DNA from: Lacrimispora xylanisolvens
Lineage (GTDB): Bacteria > Bacillota > Clostridia > Lachnospirales > Lachnospiraceae
Length of the DNA stretch: 64,000 nt
Assembly (NCBI GenBank): GCA_017084465.1
Contig: CP070896.1
Location: 2,531,001 to 2,595,000 of the forward strand
Direction of reading: 5' to 3'
Part shown: piece after piece, positions 45,838-56,117 of the stretch
Layout: every line of letters begins with the position of its first letter
How positions within the stretch are numbered: the stretch's first letter is position 1
Program-made: the position numbers and the translations under genes
The notes under the pieces: model-generated
Seen by the model: the letters and a program-made list of their open reading frames with translations, nothing else
What the model was told of the DNA's origin: nothing
The model's database searches: none

Positions 45838-47521
45838 TTATACTGTTTCAATTTCTCTGATTTTTCGATATAGGGTAGATCTGGATATCCCCAGAATATC
45901 CGCAATATCGGTTTTTGAATACCCCCGCTCCAGCATGGTTTTTATCTGTTCCTTTGACATTTCCTCCAGTCCGCTGTAACCAGGATCATTTTCAGGAAGC
46001 AGATTCTTATCTCTTAATCCCTCCACAGTGACTCTTCCTGAGAACTCTGCAGCAATCCGTTCAAGAATAATCTCCATGCTGTGCTTTCCAATCTCAGTAA
46101 AATGATTTCTTAAATATGTAAACAGTTCTGCAGACAGTTCCACGCCTTTATTATCATAAAGCCTCCTGTAATAATTAAGACCTGAAGTCACATAACCGCG
46201 GAATTTTACCATATCTTTTTCCATTCCTTCAAAACTAATCTTATAGCGGGCAATAAGACGGTATAATTCAGGGGAAAACAGCTGCTGTTCCACCAGAGAT
46301 TCCAGTTCTCTGTCGACGCAGAATAAAAAACCTGACATTAGAACGTACCGATTTATCATGGGTTTTAAATTTACCATACTTCATAAAATCAGCAATATAA
46401 TGCTGAATATACAAAGGCATTTTTTCGGGCTGGACAATTACCACAGTACAACCATCCGCATTTTTTAAGACTCCATACTCATCCATCATATAGATTTCAA
46501 ATAAATCCCTGTAAAGGTTATCGGAATAAACCACATACAGATCATGAAGATTCCGTTCCGACGTATTAAATACCGCTTTGGCAAGAAGGAGGTTTAGCTC
46601 ATTATCCGAACTCTGAATAAGTAAATTATGGTTTGTTTTTGCCATTTCCCTTGCCATTTGAAGCTCCTGGGCAGAGAAGTACTTTTTAAGCCAGTCAAAC
46701 GTCACCAGGGAGCCCTGTTCCGATATGTTAATCCGTTTTACAAAATCACTCTGGGGTTTAAAATAAAACAGTGTCCCGAATTCCGAATCACTTAAATAAA
46801 TCTTTTTACTGGAAACCACGCCATGAAACAGATGACCTTTCATCTCAAAAGTCAGCCGTTCATTACTGATATCCTCGTGGTTCTTAAAATAATCCTCTAT
46901 TAGTTGAAACGGAAACAGTTCCTTCATGTTGCTTCCCAGCATGTCCTTATCCAGATGTATCACATCGCAAAAACGCTTGTTAACATGAATGATATTTCCG
47001 AAATAGTCAGTGTAAATAACCGCCTCAAACATCTTGTCTATAATGGCCTCAATCTCTTTTAAGCGGTTTTCCAATCGTATGGTTCTTGTTTCATTTTCTA
47101 TTTTTCCGGAAATAAGCTCCGCAAAATTCTCCAGAAATGAAACAGTTGAATCCAGACTTTCAAATAAAAACTTGGCTCTGTGTCTGGTTAATATAAGAGC
47201 AAGGGCACCCACTGCCTGATTATCAACCCTAATGGGTACTCCCACAAAACTGCTCATCTTGCATTCCCGGTACTGATCGCATTTGCGGCAGCCGGCAAGG
47301 CGTGTTTTGTCTTCCACAATTACATTTCTGTTCTCAATTAATATGGTGGATATGATGGTGCCGATCCTGATATCGGTATAAAGGTTTAAGTACTTAAAAG
47401 AACTTCCCACTATGTTCATATTGGTATCTATAATCAGTATGTCTGTATCCAGCGTATCCGAAATAATTCTTGCCAAATGATTGGTATAACCTCCTATTAA
47501 CCCCAACAGGCTTTTCTCCAT
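45838..47521 (-). pseudogene. PAS/Fis-type transcriptional regulator with degenerate AAA+ domain, frameshifted
   Basis: The first part (47521-46268) has a GAF-like domain with CRKCDQYREC (Cys cluster near residue 77), then a PAS domain (about 155-250) and an AAA+-like domain. That AAA+ domain lacks a Walker A GxxxxGK[ST] and the GAFTGA loop. The second part (46377-45838) ends with a Fis-type helix (TDIADILGISRSTLYRKI). Removing one T from the six-T run near 46337 gives VRFLFCVDRELESLV, which echoes the conserved VR-xx-AATNRDL stretch of sigma54 activators. The protein resembles such activators but probably works with ordinary RNA polymerase. It is last in a ten-gene operon. Confidence 0.8.
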
Positions 47522-47614
47522 CCCCGCACCTCACAAATATTCTTTTATAAACGCCAAACAGGGATGCTGTATTCGTACAACAACCCCTTTGGTGAAACAG
47601 TCTGATTCTGTTTA

Positions 47615-48100
47615 TTAATCCTGATTCTTATTAAAGGTTACCTCACAGATGGAGTCACCCTTTGCAATGGTCTTTCCCAGATGGAAGGTGAAATCCTCAA
47701 ACTGGGAGCAGATTCCCCGGTCTCCATCCATGGCAATTTCACACATCTCTGCAATCAGTTCCTCATCATCGGTCAGCTTTCTCCATGCAGCTACAAGCGG
47801 GCAGTGGTGAAAAGTAATTTCCAGCTTGTCATCGGTGCATTCTGTATCCATCTCAAAGATGTTTCTTACATTGTCACTGACAAATTCCTTCTCAAAAGCC
47901 TTTAAATCACTGGTCTTTGTATATTTGTTCTGACCATGGAAGCAGCCGCATTTCTTAATGGCATCATGGGCAAATTCACTGTCTAACCCTCTTTTCTTAG
48001 CTTCTGTGAACATATAGTAGAACCATGTGGCTCTGTGCTCAATTCCGTCCCGTAAATCCTTGATGTGCTGACCTCTGTCTTCCGGTGTGTTGCTGTACAT
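47615..48100 (-). CDS. L-2-amino-thiazoline-4-carboxylic acid hydrolase-family protein
   Basis: This intact 161-aa protein has the family look: conserved Cys and His in KKCGCFHGQNKY and FHHCPLVAAWRKL. AGGAGGAAC precedes the ATG. In pseudomonads ATC hydrolase opens a thiazoline ring on the route to L-cysteine; many clostridial homologues have unproven roles. Here it follows dhaL by 13 bp, in an operon with a CyuA-like cysteine desulfidase gene, so sulfur-amino-acid chemistry is attractive but unproven. Confidence 0.8.
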   Translation of the reverse strand: MYSNTPEDRGQHIKDLRDGIEHRATWFYYMFTEAKKRGLDSEFAHDAIKKCGCFHGQNKYTKTSDLKAFEKEFVSDNVRNIFEMDTECTDDKLEITFHHCPLVAAWRKLTDDEELIAEMCEIAMDGDRGICSQFEDFTFHLGKTIAKGDSICEVTFNKNQD

Positions 48101-48112
48101 AACTGTTCCTCC

Positions 48113-48759
48113 TTAGAAATTAATTTTTTCTTTTATGCAATTCATTAACGTTCCGATTTGATACGACATGGTAACCGCTCCCGGGTCCAGGTGTCCAAGC
48201 CCTTTATTAGCCTGGTAAGTTGCTCTTCCCTTTACTGCCTCCATGTTGTATTCTCGGCGCCGTCAACGGCTGCCTGTTTCACAACTTCGCAGATTTCTAA
48301 CTCACTTATCCCATCAGAAATCCCCTTTTTATATGCCACGACTGCCGGTGCAAGGCTGTCAATCATGGTTTTAAATCCTTCTTTTGCCTGCCCTCTGGAC
48401 ATAATTGCCTCCAGCATGGCTTCCAGGCTGTCACAAACTCCCTGGCAATCCAATGTCTCTCTGCCCTTAACCGCTTTGGCTGCCGCAAGGTAGGCAGATC
48501 CGTAAAGCACTCCAGAAGAGCCTCCGATTACCGCCATCATGGTCTTGCCTATCTCCTTAAATTCTTCACTGATGGGTAGCCGCCCCAGTTCCTCAGACTT
48601 CTCAACCAGTTTTTCAAAACCCATATTTATATTGGACCAGTGATCCCCGTCTCCAGTTGCCAGATCAAGCTCTGTCACATAATCTCCGTTTTCATGAATC
48701 AGTTCATATGCTTTCTTTATGTAATCCGCATAATCCTTACCCGTTAATTCAAATCCCAT
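48113..48759 (-). CDS. dhaL: Dihydroxyacetone kinase subunit DhaL-like, C-terminus frameshifted
   Basis: This ATP- or phosphoryl-binding subunit of about 215 aa has DLATGDGDHWSNI (the metal-binding DGDH) near residue 35 and GGSSGVLYG near 80. As given it ends at 48232, but one missing base near 48243 restores NTTMEAVKGRATYQ and GHLDPGAVTM. The repaired frame ends at 48113. DhaL normally transfers phosphate to DhaK-bound triose. No DhaM gene is seen; a direct ATP-using form is possible. Confidence 0.82.
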
Positions 48760-48771
48760 TTTTTCACCGCC

Positions 48772-49760
48772 TTATCTGATTTTTAAAGCCGGAGTATCAC
48801 AGGGAGCATCAAGAAGCTCCTTCAACTCATCGTCCAGCTTCATAAGGGTTAAAGAACAGCCAGTCATATCCAGTGCGGTCATATAATTTCCCACAAGTGT
48901 TTTATAAGCCCTGATATTCTTTTCTTCCAACAGCTTCTGGACTTCCATATTCAGGATATAGAGTTCCATCAGAGGAGTACCCCCCAAGGCCATTTACCAG
49001 CACTGCCACTTCACTTCCGGTATAATCATAGTCCTCAAGAATCTTCTCAAGCAGAATTTTGGCAGTTTCTTTTGCTGTTTTAACCTGGGTTCTTTCTACT
49101 CCCGGCTCTCCATGGATTCCCATACCAATCTCAATCTCGTTGTCTCCCAGAACGAATCCAGGTTTCCCAACTGCAGGAAGAACGCAGGGGCTCATGGCCA
49201 TTCCCATGCTTCTGATATTTGCAATGGCTTTTTTCGGCCGCTGCTTTCACCTCTTTTAAACTACCGCCGAGCTCTGCCTTTGCCCCTGCAATCTTATGGA
49301 CAAAAACGGTGCCCGCGATGCCCCTTCTTCCTGTGGAATAGGTACTATCAGGAACAGCCACATCATCCTTAACAACTACACTTTCCACCTGAATATCCTC
49401 TGCCTCTGCAAGATCAGAGGCAAGTCCGAAATTCATAATGTCTCCGGAATAATTTTTAATAATTAAAAGAACACCTTTTCCGGAATTCATCCGGTCTATG
49501 GCATCGCCAATCCGGTCAGGACTGGGGGAGGAAAATACATTTCCCGATACAGCCGCATCAAGCATGCCTTTTCCAACATAACCTGCGTGAGCCGGTTCAT
49601 GTCCAGCACCGCCTCCGGAGATAACCGCCACTTTATCTGCTTTCTCCTTCCGGGATATCACTTCATATCCCGGAGTATACAAAAGTTCCGGATGGGCAAG
49701 TTCCATTCCCCGAAGCGCTTCCCCTACAACGTCCATGGGTTTGTTAATAATCTTTTTCAT
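48772..49760 (-). pseudogene. dhaK: Dihydroxyacetone kinase subunit DhaK-like, frameshifted twice
   Basis: Three overlapping frames (49760-49131, 49207-48902, 48993-48772) make one protein of about 329 aa. The first has VISGGGAGHEPAHAGYVG, the second GMGIHGEPG with the His that covalently binds dihydroxyacetone. Removing one A from the six-A run near 49230 gives EKAIANIRSMGMAM. Removing one G from the six at 48980-48985 gives LGGTPLMELYIL. DhaK binds a ketose substrate; with DhaL it would phosphorylate dihydroxyacetone or a related carbonyl compound. Confidence 0.85.
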
Positions 49761-49769
49761 GGTACCTCC

Positions 49770-50477
49770 TTAGCCTAAGCCTAAATATGCTTTTTTTATT
49801 CTGGGATCATTTGCAATTTTTTTGGCATCACCTGACATGGTTACTTTCCCATTTTCCAGTACATATGCTCTGTTTGAAGCGCTTAAAGCCATGTTGGCGT
49901 TCTGTTCAATGAGAAGTATGGTTACTCCCTGCCTGTTAATCTCTTTTATCAGATCAAAAATCAGCAGCACAAAGTTTGGTGCCAGGCCAAGTGACGGTTC
50001 ATCTAACAGTAATAGCTCAGGTCCGCACATTAACGCCCTTCCAATCGCAAGCATCTGCTGCTCTCCTCCGGAGAGAGTACCTGCCGACTGCCTGATTCGT
50101 TCCTTCAACCTGGGAAATATCTGGTATACACGCTCGTAGCTGTCAGCAATCTTTTTCTTATCGTTTACCGTATAAGCGCCAAGGCGAAGATTTTCCTCCA
50201 CTGTAAGGGCAGGAAATACCTCTCTGCCTTCCGGCGAAATGCTGATTCCCAGCCTTGTCATTGCATGAGGCGGGCTGTTGGTAATCTCTTTGCCCATAAA
50301 CTCAACCCTGCCTCCGGATGATCTTGCAATTCCCACAATGGTATTTAACAGGGTGGACTTCCCGGCTCCGTTGCTGCCGATTAAAGAGACGACTTCCCCT
50401 TTGCCAATCTCCATATCCACGCCTTTGAGAGCATGTATGGGACCGTAATGAGTATTTAAATCAGTTATCTTCAGCAT
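49770..50477 (-). CDS. livF: Branched-chain amino acid-type ABC ATPase LivF
   Basis: The start at ATG 50477 has GGAGGGG upstream; a longer frame to 50570 is less likely. The 235-aa protein has Walker A GSNGAGKST, signature LSGGEQQM and Walker B LLLLDEPSLGLAP, typical of LivF. It overlaps the livG stop by 17 bp. LivF and LivG form the cytosolic motor of this importer. Confidence 0.92.
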   Translation of the reverse strand: MLKITDLNTHYGPIHALKGVDMEIGKGEVVSLIGSNGAGKSTLLNTIVGIARSSGGRVEFMGKEITNSPPHAMTRLGISISPEGREVFPALTVEENLRLGAYTVNDKKKIADSYERVYQIFPRLKERIRQSAGTLSGGEQQMLAIGRALMCGPELLLLDEPSLGLAPNFVLLIFDLIKEINRQGVTILLIEQNANMALSASNRAYVLENGKVTMSGDAKKIANDPRIKKAYLGLG

Positions 50478-51250
50478 CCTTATGTACCCCTCCCAAATAA
50501 GCCTCAATGACTCGTTCATTGTTTGCAATTTCCACAGGAAGCCCCTGGGCAATTGGTTTGCCGTGATCAATTACATATATCCGGTCTGATATGTTCATAA
50601 CCACACTCATATCGTGTTCAATAAGGAGTACGGTATACCCATTCTGCTTTAAGGATCGGATAAAAAGCATCAGCTCCTCTGATTCCTTGGGATTCATTCC
50701 GCTGCCGGTTCATCTAACAGAAGCAATCCTGCACCGGTAGCAATTGCCCTGGCAATTTCCAGTTTCCTCTGGTCTCCATAAGGCAGATTGGAGGCATAGT
50801 CATCTTTTCTGTGCTCCAGTCCCACGGATTTAAGAAGTTCAATGGCCTGCAGTACCTTTTCATCCTCTTCCTTGCGGTATCTCGCCGTACGGAAGGTGGA
50901 ATCAAGGAAACTGTAAGAAGTTTTTTTATATGTGCCCCGATCAGTACGTTTTCGATTACCCTCATATCCTGAAACAGCCGGATATTCTGGAAGGTTCGGG
51001 ACATTCCCGCCATAACAATATGTTTGGGTTTTTTATTCTGTATCTCTTCTCCGTTAAATAATATCGTTCCTTCATCTACCTGGTACACACCCGTCAGCAT
51101 ATTAAAAACGGTAGTTTTCCCTGCACCGTTGGGACCGATAATTGAAACCACTTCCCCTTTATTTATCTCAAAGCTTACCTGCTCCACCGCAACAATACCG
51201 CCGAATCTTTTGGTAATTCCTTTCACGGATAAATATGCATTGTCAGCCAT
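50461..51250 (-). pseudogene. livG: Branched-chain amino acid-type ABC ATPase LivG, frameshifted twice
   Basis: The start is ATG 51250. Walker A GPNGAGKTT and FQNIRLFQDM (Q loop) lie in the first frame. One A missing from the seven-A run near 50925 restores HIKKTSYSFLDS. A missing base near 50702 restores LDEPAAGMNPKESEELM. Repaired, the protein is about 260 aa, with the LivG-type insert and C-terminal helix. It overlaps livM by eight bases. Confidence 0.87.
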
Positions 51251-52294
51251 TGTCTCCCGCCTCCTCTGTCTCCGCCGTTTTAAGCCGTTCCATGACCTGC
51301 CTGGATAATTTATATGGAAGCTGGGATTTCCAGCCAAGAATTCCCTGAGGTCTGAATCGCATCATTACTACCAGAATCACGCCGTATAAAACAAAACGGT
51401 AAACCATTAAAAATCTGGATACCTCCGGAAGAGCAATTAAAATGGCTGCCCCCAGAAACATTCCCCGTATTGTTCCCATTCCGCCCAGAATCACAACAGA
51501 AAGAATCAGCGTGGATACGTCAAAGTTAAAGGTATTAGGATCTACATATCCGATGAGAGTGGCATACAAAGCACCAGCAGCGGCGCAAATGCAGGCTGAC
51601 AGTACAAATGCCAGGATCTTATAGTAGGTAACATTAATTCCCATCATTACGCTGGCAAGTTCGTCTCCCTTTATTGCCTGCAGCGCTCTTCCTGTTTTTG
51701 ATTTAACAAGAACCAGACAGAATACAGTGCAGACTACCAGAATGATCATAACCAGATAGTACAGACCGTGATTTGCGATAGTAAGCTTCATGCCGAAAAC
51801 GGAAGGCTTTGGAATAATTTTTAACGCCCAGTGTTCCATTGGTTACAGGAGACCAGTTCATCGCAATCATTTTTATAATTTCACCAAACCCCAATGTAAC
51901 AATGGAAAGATAGGTCCCAGTAAGCCGGAGAGTCGGAAGTCCCAGTAGAATTCCCACAAGTCCTGCCACCACCATACCAAGAAGCATGGAAGGAAAGAAG
52001 TTTAAGCCAAGTTTGACCGCACAAAGGGAGGCCGTATAGGCTCCAATTGCAACAAACCCTGCATGCCCCAAGGATACCAGACCGGTATAGCCGGTAAGTA
52101 TATTAAGTCCAAGACCGAACATGGCATAGACTGCCATCTTTACAATTACAGTCAGAAAATACTGGTTGTTCACGCCTTTTGGCAGCAGACAGAGAAATGC
52201 AGCCAGCAAAATAAGAAGCAGCTTTTGATTCTTGCTTATAACGCTTTCAAACTGATATAAAAAAGCTGTGTTTTTCCATTCTTGTATTTGTCAT
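51243..52294 (-). pseudogene. livM: Branched-chain amino acid-type permease LivM, frameshifted twice
   Basis: The start is ATG 52294, four bases from the livH stop. Removing one T from the six-T run near 52257 links it to the main frame (EKHSFLYQFESV). Removing one A from the AAAAA run near 51818 restores GVKIIPKPSVFG. The protein is about 350 aa with 8-10 membrane segments and the TGYTGLVSLGHAGFVAIGAY signature of LivM. It pairs with LivH. Confidence 0.87.
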
Positions 52295-52297
52295 ACT

Positions 52298-53173
52298 TTA
52301 TACCTTCGTGATCCCTTTCTTTCCGAACAACCCATTGGGTCTGACGATCAGAACAATAATTAATATGATAAATGCCATGGAATCCCGATAGGTGGATCCT
52401 AAAACAGTGGCTGCCATAGATTCAGACACTCCCACTATCAGCCCGCCTATAATTGCACCGGGTAAACTTCCAATACCGCCAAGCACAGCCGCAGCAAATG
52501 CTTTTAAGCCTGCCATAAATCCCATATTCGGATAAACAATCTGATAATAACTACCCACCAGAGAACCGGCGATGGATGCGGATATTCCGCTTAAGAAAAA
52601 AGTAAATGAGATAACAAAGTTAACGTTAATTCCCATTAAGTTTGCAGCTTTTGGATTCTGTTCCGCCGCTCTCATTGCCAGCCCGATTTTTGTATAAAAT
52701 ACAATTCCGACCAGAAGCAGCATGAGAATCAGGGATACCACAAACATACCAATCTGTGTGGAGGAAACAACAATTTTCCCAATCTGGAGAGTTCCGAAAT
52801 CGAACAGGGGCGGAAACGCCCGTTTTTCACTCCCAAATGCTACAATCAGAAGATTTGTCACAATATTGGAGATTCCAATGGTTGTAATTAAAGATGCAAT
52901 GGGTATGGATTTCTTTTTTCTTAAAGGTTCCAGAGCAAGCTTATCAATTGCAACTCCAAGAACACCTGTAAGCACCATACTGGCGATTAAGCCAGGAATT
53001 ACGCCAAACCGGAGACCAATGAAAACCATTGCCATCTGAGCTCCAAAAGCATAGACGGAACCGTGAGAAAAATTGACCAGCCGGAGTATACCAAACACCA
53101 GGGAATATCCTACCGCAATCAGGGCATATCCCATTCCCAAAGCCAGTCCGTTGAATATCTGTTGTGCAATCAT
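52298..53173 (-). CDS. livH: Branched-chain amino acid-type permease LivH
   Basis: This intact 291-aa membrane protein has the family start IFNGLALGMGYALIAVGYSL and the GGIGSLPGAIIGG loop near 220. About eight hydrophobic segments are visible. Along with LivM it forms the pore of the importer. Confidence 0.92.
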   Translation of the reverse strand: MIAQQIFNGLALGMGYALIAVGYSLVFGILRLVNFSHGSVYAFGAQMAMVFIGLRFGVIPGLIASMVLTGVLGVAIDKLALEPLRKKKSIPIASLITTIGISNIVTNLLIVAFGSEKRAFPPLFDFGTLQIGKIVVSSTQIGMFVVSLILMLLLVGIVFYTKIGLAMRAAEQNPKAANLMGINVNFVISFTFFLSGISASIAGSLVGSYYQIVYPNMGFMAGLKAFAAAVLGGIGSLPGAIIGGLIVGVSESMAATVLGSTYRDSMAFIILIIVLIVRPNGLFGKKGITKV

Positions 53174-53223
53174 GGCTTCACCTTTCTGCGGGAACAGCGC
53201 CTGGCCATTCCCCGCCGCTTAAT

Positions 53224-54421
53224 CTAGTTCATCTTGACAAATTTTCCATCTTTAATTGTTACTTTGTTAAACTGCTTATCAACATCACCCTGTTCGTCGA
53301 ACTTAATGTTTCCGGTTACTCCTTTGTAGGTGATCTCATTTAACTTGTCTCTCACTTTTTCTGAATCCGTTGTACCCGCTTCCTTCATGGCAGTGAGGAG
53401 AATTCCCATGGAATCATAGGCCTGTGAGGTCAGGGCAGAGGGTGAGTTCCCATAGACTTTTTTATACTCATCCACATAAGCCTTTACATCTGCATCATCC
53501 GATTCTGAGAAGAAAATAACCGGAAAACATACACCTTCCACTGCCTGACCTCCCAGCTGAATCAGCTGCTGGCTGTAAGCATTGGAAAATCCAACAATGG
53601 AAATATCCGGATTAATATTTTTATACTGTTTGGCAACCGGCGCAACCAGATTATACATTCCACAGCAGATTACCACATCCGCTCCTGCTTCATTCAGCTT
53701 TGTAATTGCCGGTGTATAATCATCAGATCCTTCCATTACTTCCTCATGGGCTACTACTTTTACATTGGGATCATTTAATCCAGTAATCAGATCTTTGATA
53801 ATTCCAGATGTATTGGTTCCCCAGTCAGTCATAATGGATATAATACCAATATTTTTCTTTTTCAGATCATGAACAGCAATATCCACAGAAGCCGCGCCTT
53901 CTTTTGATATGACTGTATTATTTCTGAAAATATAATTACCGATCTTAGAATAATCCGGGTGAGAAGCAGACGGTGAAATTTCAATAATCTTATTTTCCTG
54001 GTAAATAGGAGCTGCAGTCATACATACTCCGGATGAAAAAATGGCCGATTACGCCGCTGATATCTCCATCGGATACAATTTTCTGTGCAATGGTGGTTGC
54101 TTCCTCTGATGTATTCTTATCATCATAAGGTACGATTTCAATCTGTTTGCCCAGGACCCCTCCCTGAGCATTCCACTGGTCTGCCATTAATTTGGCTGCA
54201 TTGGTAAAGCCAATTCCATATTCCGAATTATCTCCAGTCATTGGACCGGCTACTGCGATCTTGACCGTGCCTTCTCCGCCTGCCTGGCTGGTTCCTTCCG
54301 CTTTAGCCCCGGAAGTATTATTTGCTCCTGCTGAACTCTGTCCATTCCCCTGTGCACAGCCTGAAAGCAACCCCGCAAGTGCCATCATTGCCAATGAATA
54401 CCTGATAAACCCCTTTTTCAT
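53224..54421 (-). pseudogene. Branched-chain amino acid-type binding lipoprotein (LivJ/LivK-like), frameshifted
   Basis: This lipoprotein of about 398 aa has LLSGC at residue 22 and a Ser/Gly/Thr linker, followed by the type-I periplasmic fold (VKIAVAGPMTGDN at about 53). The first frame breaks at HFFIRSM; with five rather than six T (near 54045) it reads HFSSGVCMTAAPIYQEN. The rest is continuous to 53224. Liv-type binders take amino acids but also amides, urea and aromatic acids, so the ligand here is open. Confidence 0.87.
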
Positions 54422-54460
54422 AACTGAAACTACCTTCCTTTCCTTATCTGAGTTATTGTC

Positions 54461-55770
54461 TTAACTCTGAACCATAATGTTTAAAATGACCTCGTCTGTC
54501 TCCTTCATCCCTTCCCTTGCCAGTGTTATTACCCCATCCACTGTCTTCTGGATATCTTCCTTTACAATCCCGTCCCCCGGTAGAAAAACATGACCATTCA
54601 TAGATAAATAGCTGCCCATAATTGCCGCATCCACACTGGAAGCAATCTTTGCTGCACAAGAAGCGCTTGCACCATCGCATACAATTCCCGACGTATTGGC
54701 CAGAGTATTGATAATGGTGTTTTCGATCTGTTCCCTCTGACCTCCCATTAAGTAAGTAATTCCCGCACCGGCACCTGCTGCCGCACTTACCGCTCCGCAG
54801 TAAGCAGACAGTCTGCCCATACGGTACTTCTGATAAATAGCAATCAGATTGCTGAGCACCAGTGCCCGGTACAGCTCATCTTCTTTGCTTCTTAGTGTCT
54901 TTGCATACTCAATCACCGGAAGGGATACCGTCATTCCCTGATTACCGCTGCCGGAATTAATGACTACCGGAAGCTCGCAGCCGTTCATTCGGGCATCCGA
55001 ACCAGCCGCTGCCACTGCTTTTGCCCTGATTTTTACATCATCCCCATAAACGGATAATAGTGTTTTTCCAATCTCAGCTCCATAACTTCTAGACAGCCCC
55101 GCCTGAGCTATGTTGGTATTACATTCAATTTGTTCCGTAATCAACCTCCTCACTTTTTTTAAGTCTATCTGTTCTGTAAATTCAAATATGGAATCCATAT
55201 TCAGACAGCTATAATCGATCTGTTCTTCTTCCCCGCCTTCCTTCTCTTCAAAAAGGATCTGCTTGTTTTTCTCAATTCCAGTTATCCCCAGATGTGTTTT
55301 TTTCAGTTCCACCTTAACCTCATTTAAGCCCTGTGTCATAATTACGATTAAGTGAAGCTTCTCCGTGGTATCCAGCAATTCAACCCGACATATTTTTTCC
55401 TGAAGCAGCCGGCTTGCAATCTGTAAATCCGGTTCCCTGACTGATGTCAATACTTCAAGTCCCCTATCCGGATCTCCACCTGCTGCCCCCACTACTGCTG
55501 CTGCTTCAATTCCCTTCATACCACCAGTCATGGGAACCACCACTGCTTTTGCATTCTTAATCATGTTCCCACTGCAGGAGACTGTTATTTTTCAGGAATT
55601 GCTCCCAGATATTTCTTTGCCATTGCACTTGCATATGCAATTGCGATAGGCTCTGTACACCCCAATGCTTTTACCAGCTCTGTCTCCAGGATATGTATCA
55701 GCTGGTCTTCTGTCGTTTTCTGCATGCTCCTCCGATCTGCTGTGTTACTGCTAATTGCTTCATCATTCAT
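54461..55770 (-). pseudogene. CyuA-like L-cysteine desulfidase (UPF0597), frameshifted
   Basis: Two frames (55770-55585 and 55564-54461) join if one A is added to the five-A run near 55587: PEKITVSCSGNMIKNA. The result is about 430 aa with the CTEP motif near the start and CDGASASCAAK later. These fit the CyuA (YhaM) L-cysteine desulfidase and serine-dehydratase-like family with a Cys-bound iron-sulfur cluster. ATG 55725 has GGAGG close by and 55770 has none; the longer start is annotated with that caution. It is the first gene of the operon and the strongest clue to substrate. Confidence 0.8.
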
Positions 55771-55827
55771 TTTTATGCTTGTTTTCTTGTCGTTTTTTGT
55801 AGATTTATGTAGTTCTTTTATGAATTC

Positions 55828-55856
55828 AGTATATCATTTGCATGTCACCAATGCAA
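55828..55856 (-). promoter_or_regulatory. Promoter of the CyuA/Liv/DhaKL operon
   Basis: TTGCAT (55856-55851) and TATACT (55833-55828) are 17 bp apart, 58 bp before the first gene. Confidence 0.65.
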
Positions 55857-55900
55857 TGTATTTTTGTGCATATTAACTAATATTTATCATTTTCAGCGTT

Positions 55901-55947
55901 TTTATTGGTTATTTTACACATTTATTTTGGTTATTTTATTGGTTTTA
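55901..55947. promoter_or_regulatory. GGTTATTTTA direct repeats upstream of the promoter
   Basis: GGTTATTTTA occurs at 55907-55916 and 55929-55938, exactly 22 bp apart, with a partial TTGGTTTTA at 55939-55947. Such spacing suggests a regulator binding site some 45-90 bp upstream of the -35 box. Confidence 0.5.
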
Positions 55948-56055
55948 GATAGCGTTCGTAATTCAAATGTATCATTTTGGCACACTTTGTTTTATTAAGT
56001 TAAAAATCTCCTGATTCCTTTCCCATTTTTTTGTTTCATTCCTGATATACAGGCA

Positions 56056-56100
56056 TAAAAAATACCGTGTACAGCAATAAAAAACTGTACACGGCATAAC
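56056..56100 (-). terminator. Terminator of the aldehyde dehydrogenase gene
   Basis: GCCGTGTACAG and CTGTACACGGT pair across a TTTTTTATTG loop on the minus strand and are followed by ATTTTTT. Confidence 0.85.
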
Positions 56101-56117
56101 CGGTTTATTGAAAATTA

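Noticed and set aside
55978..55993. TGGCAC-N5-GTTT, resembling a sigma54 -24/-12 promoter
   Set aside because: The -12 element does not match TTGC, it points away from the CyuA operon and no plus-strand gene follows.
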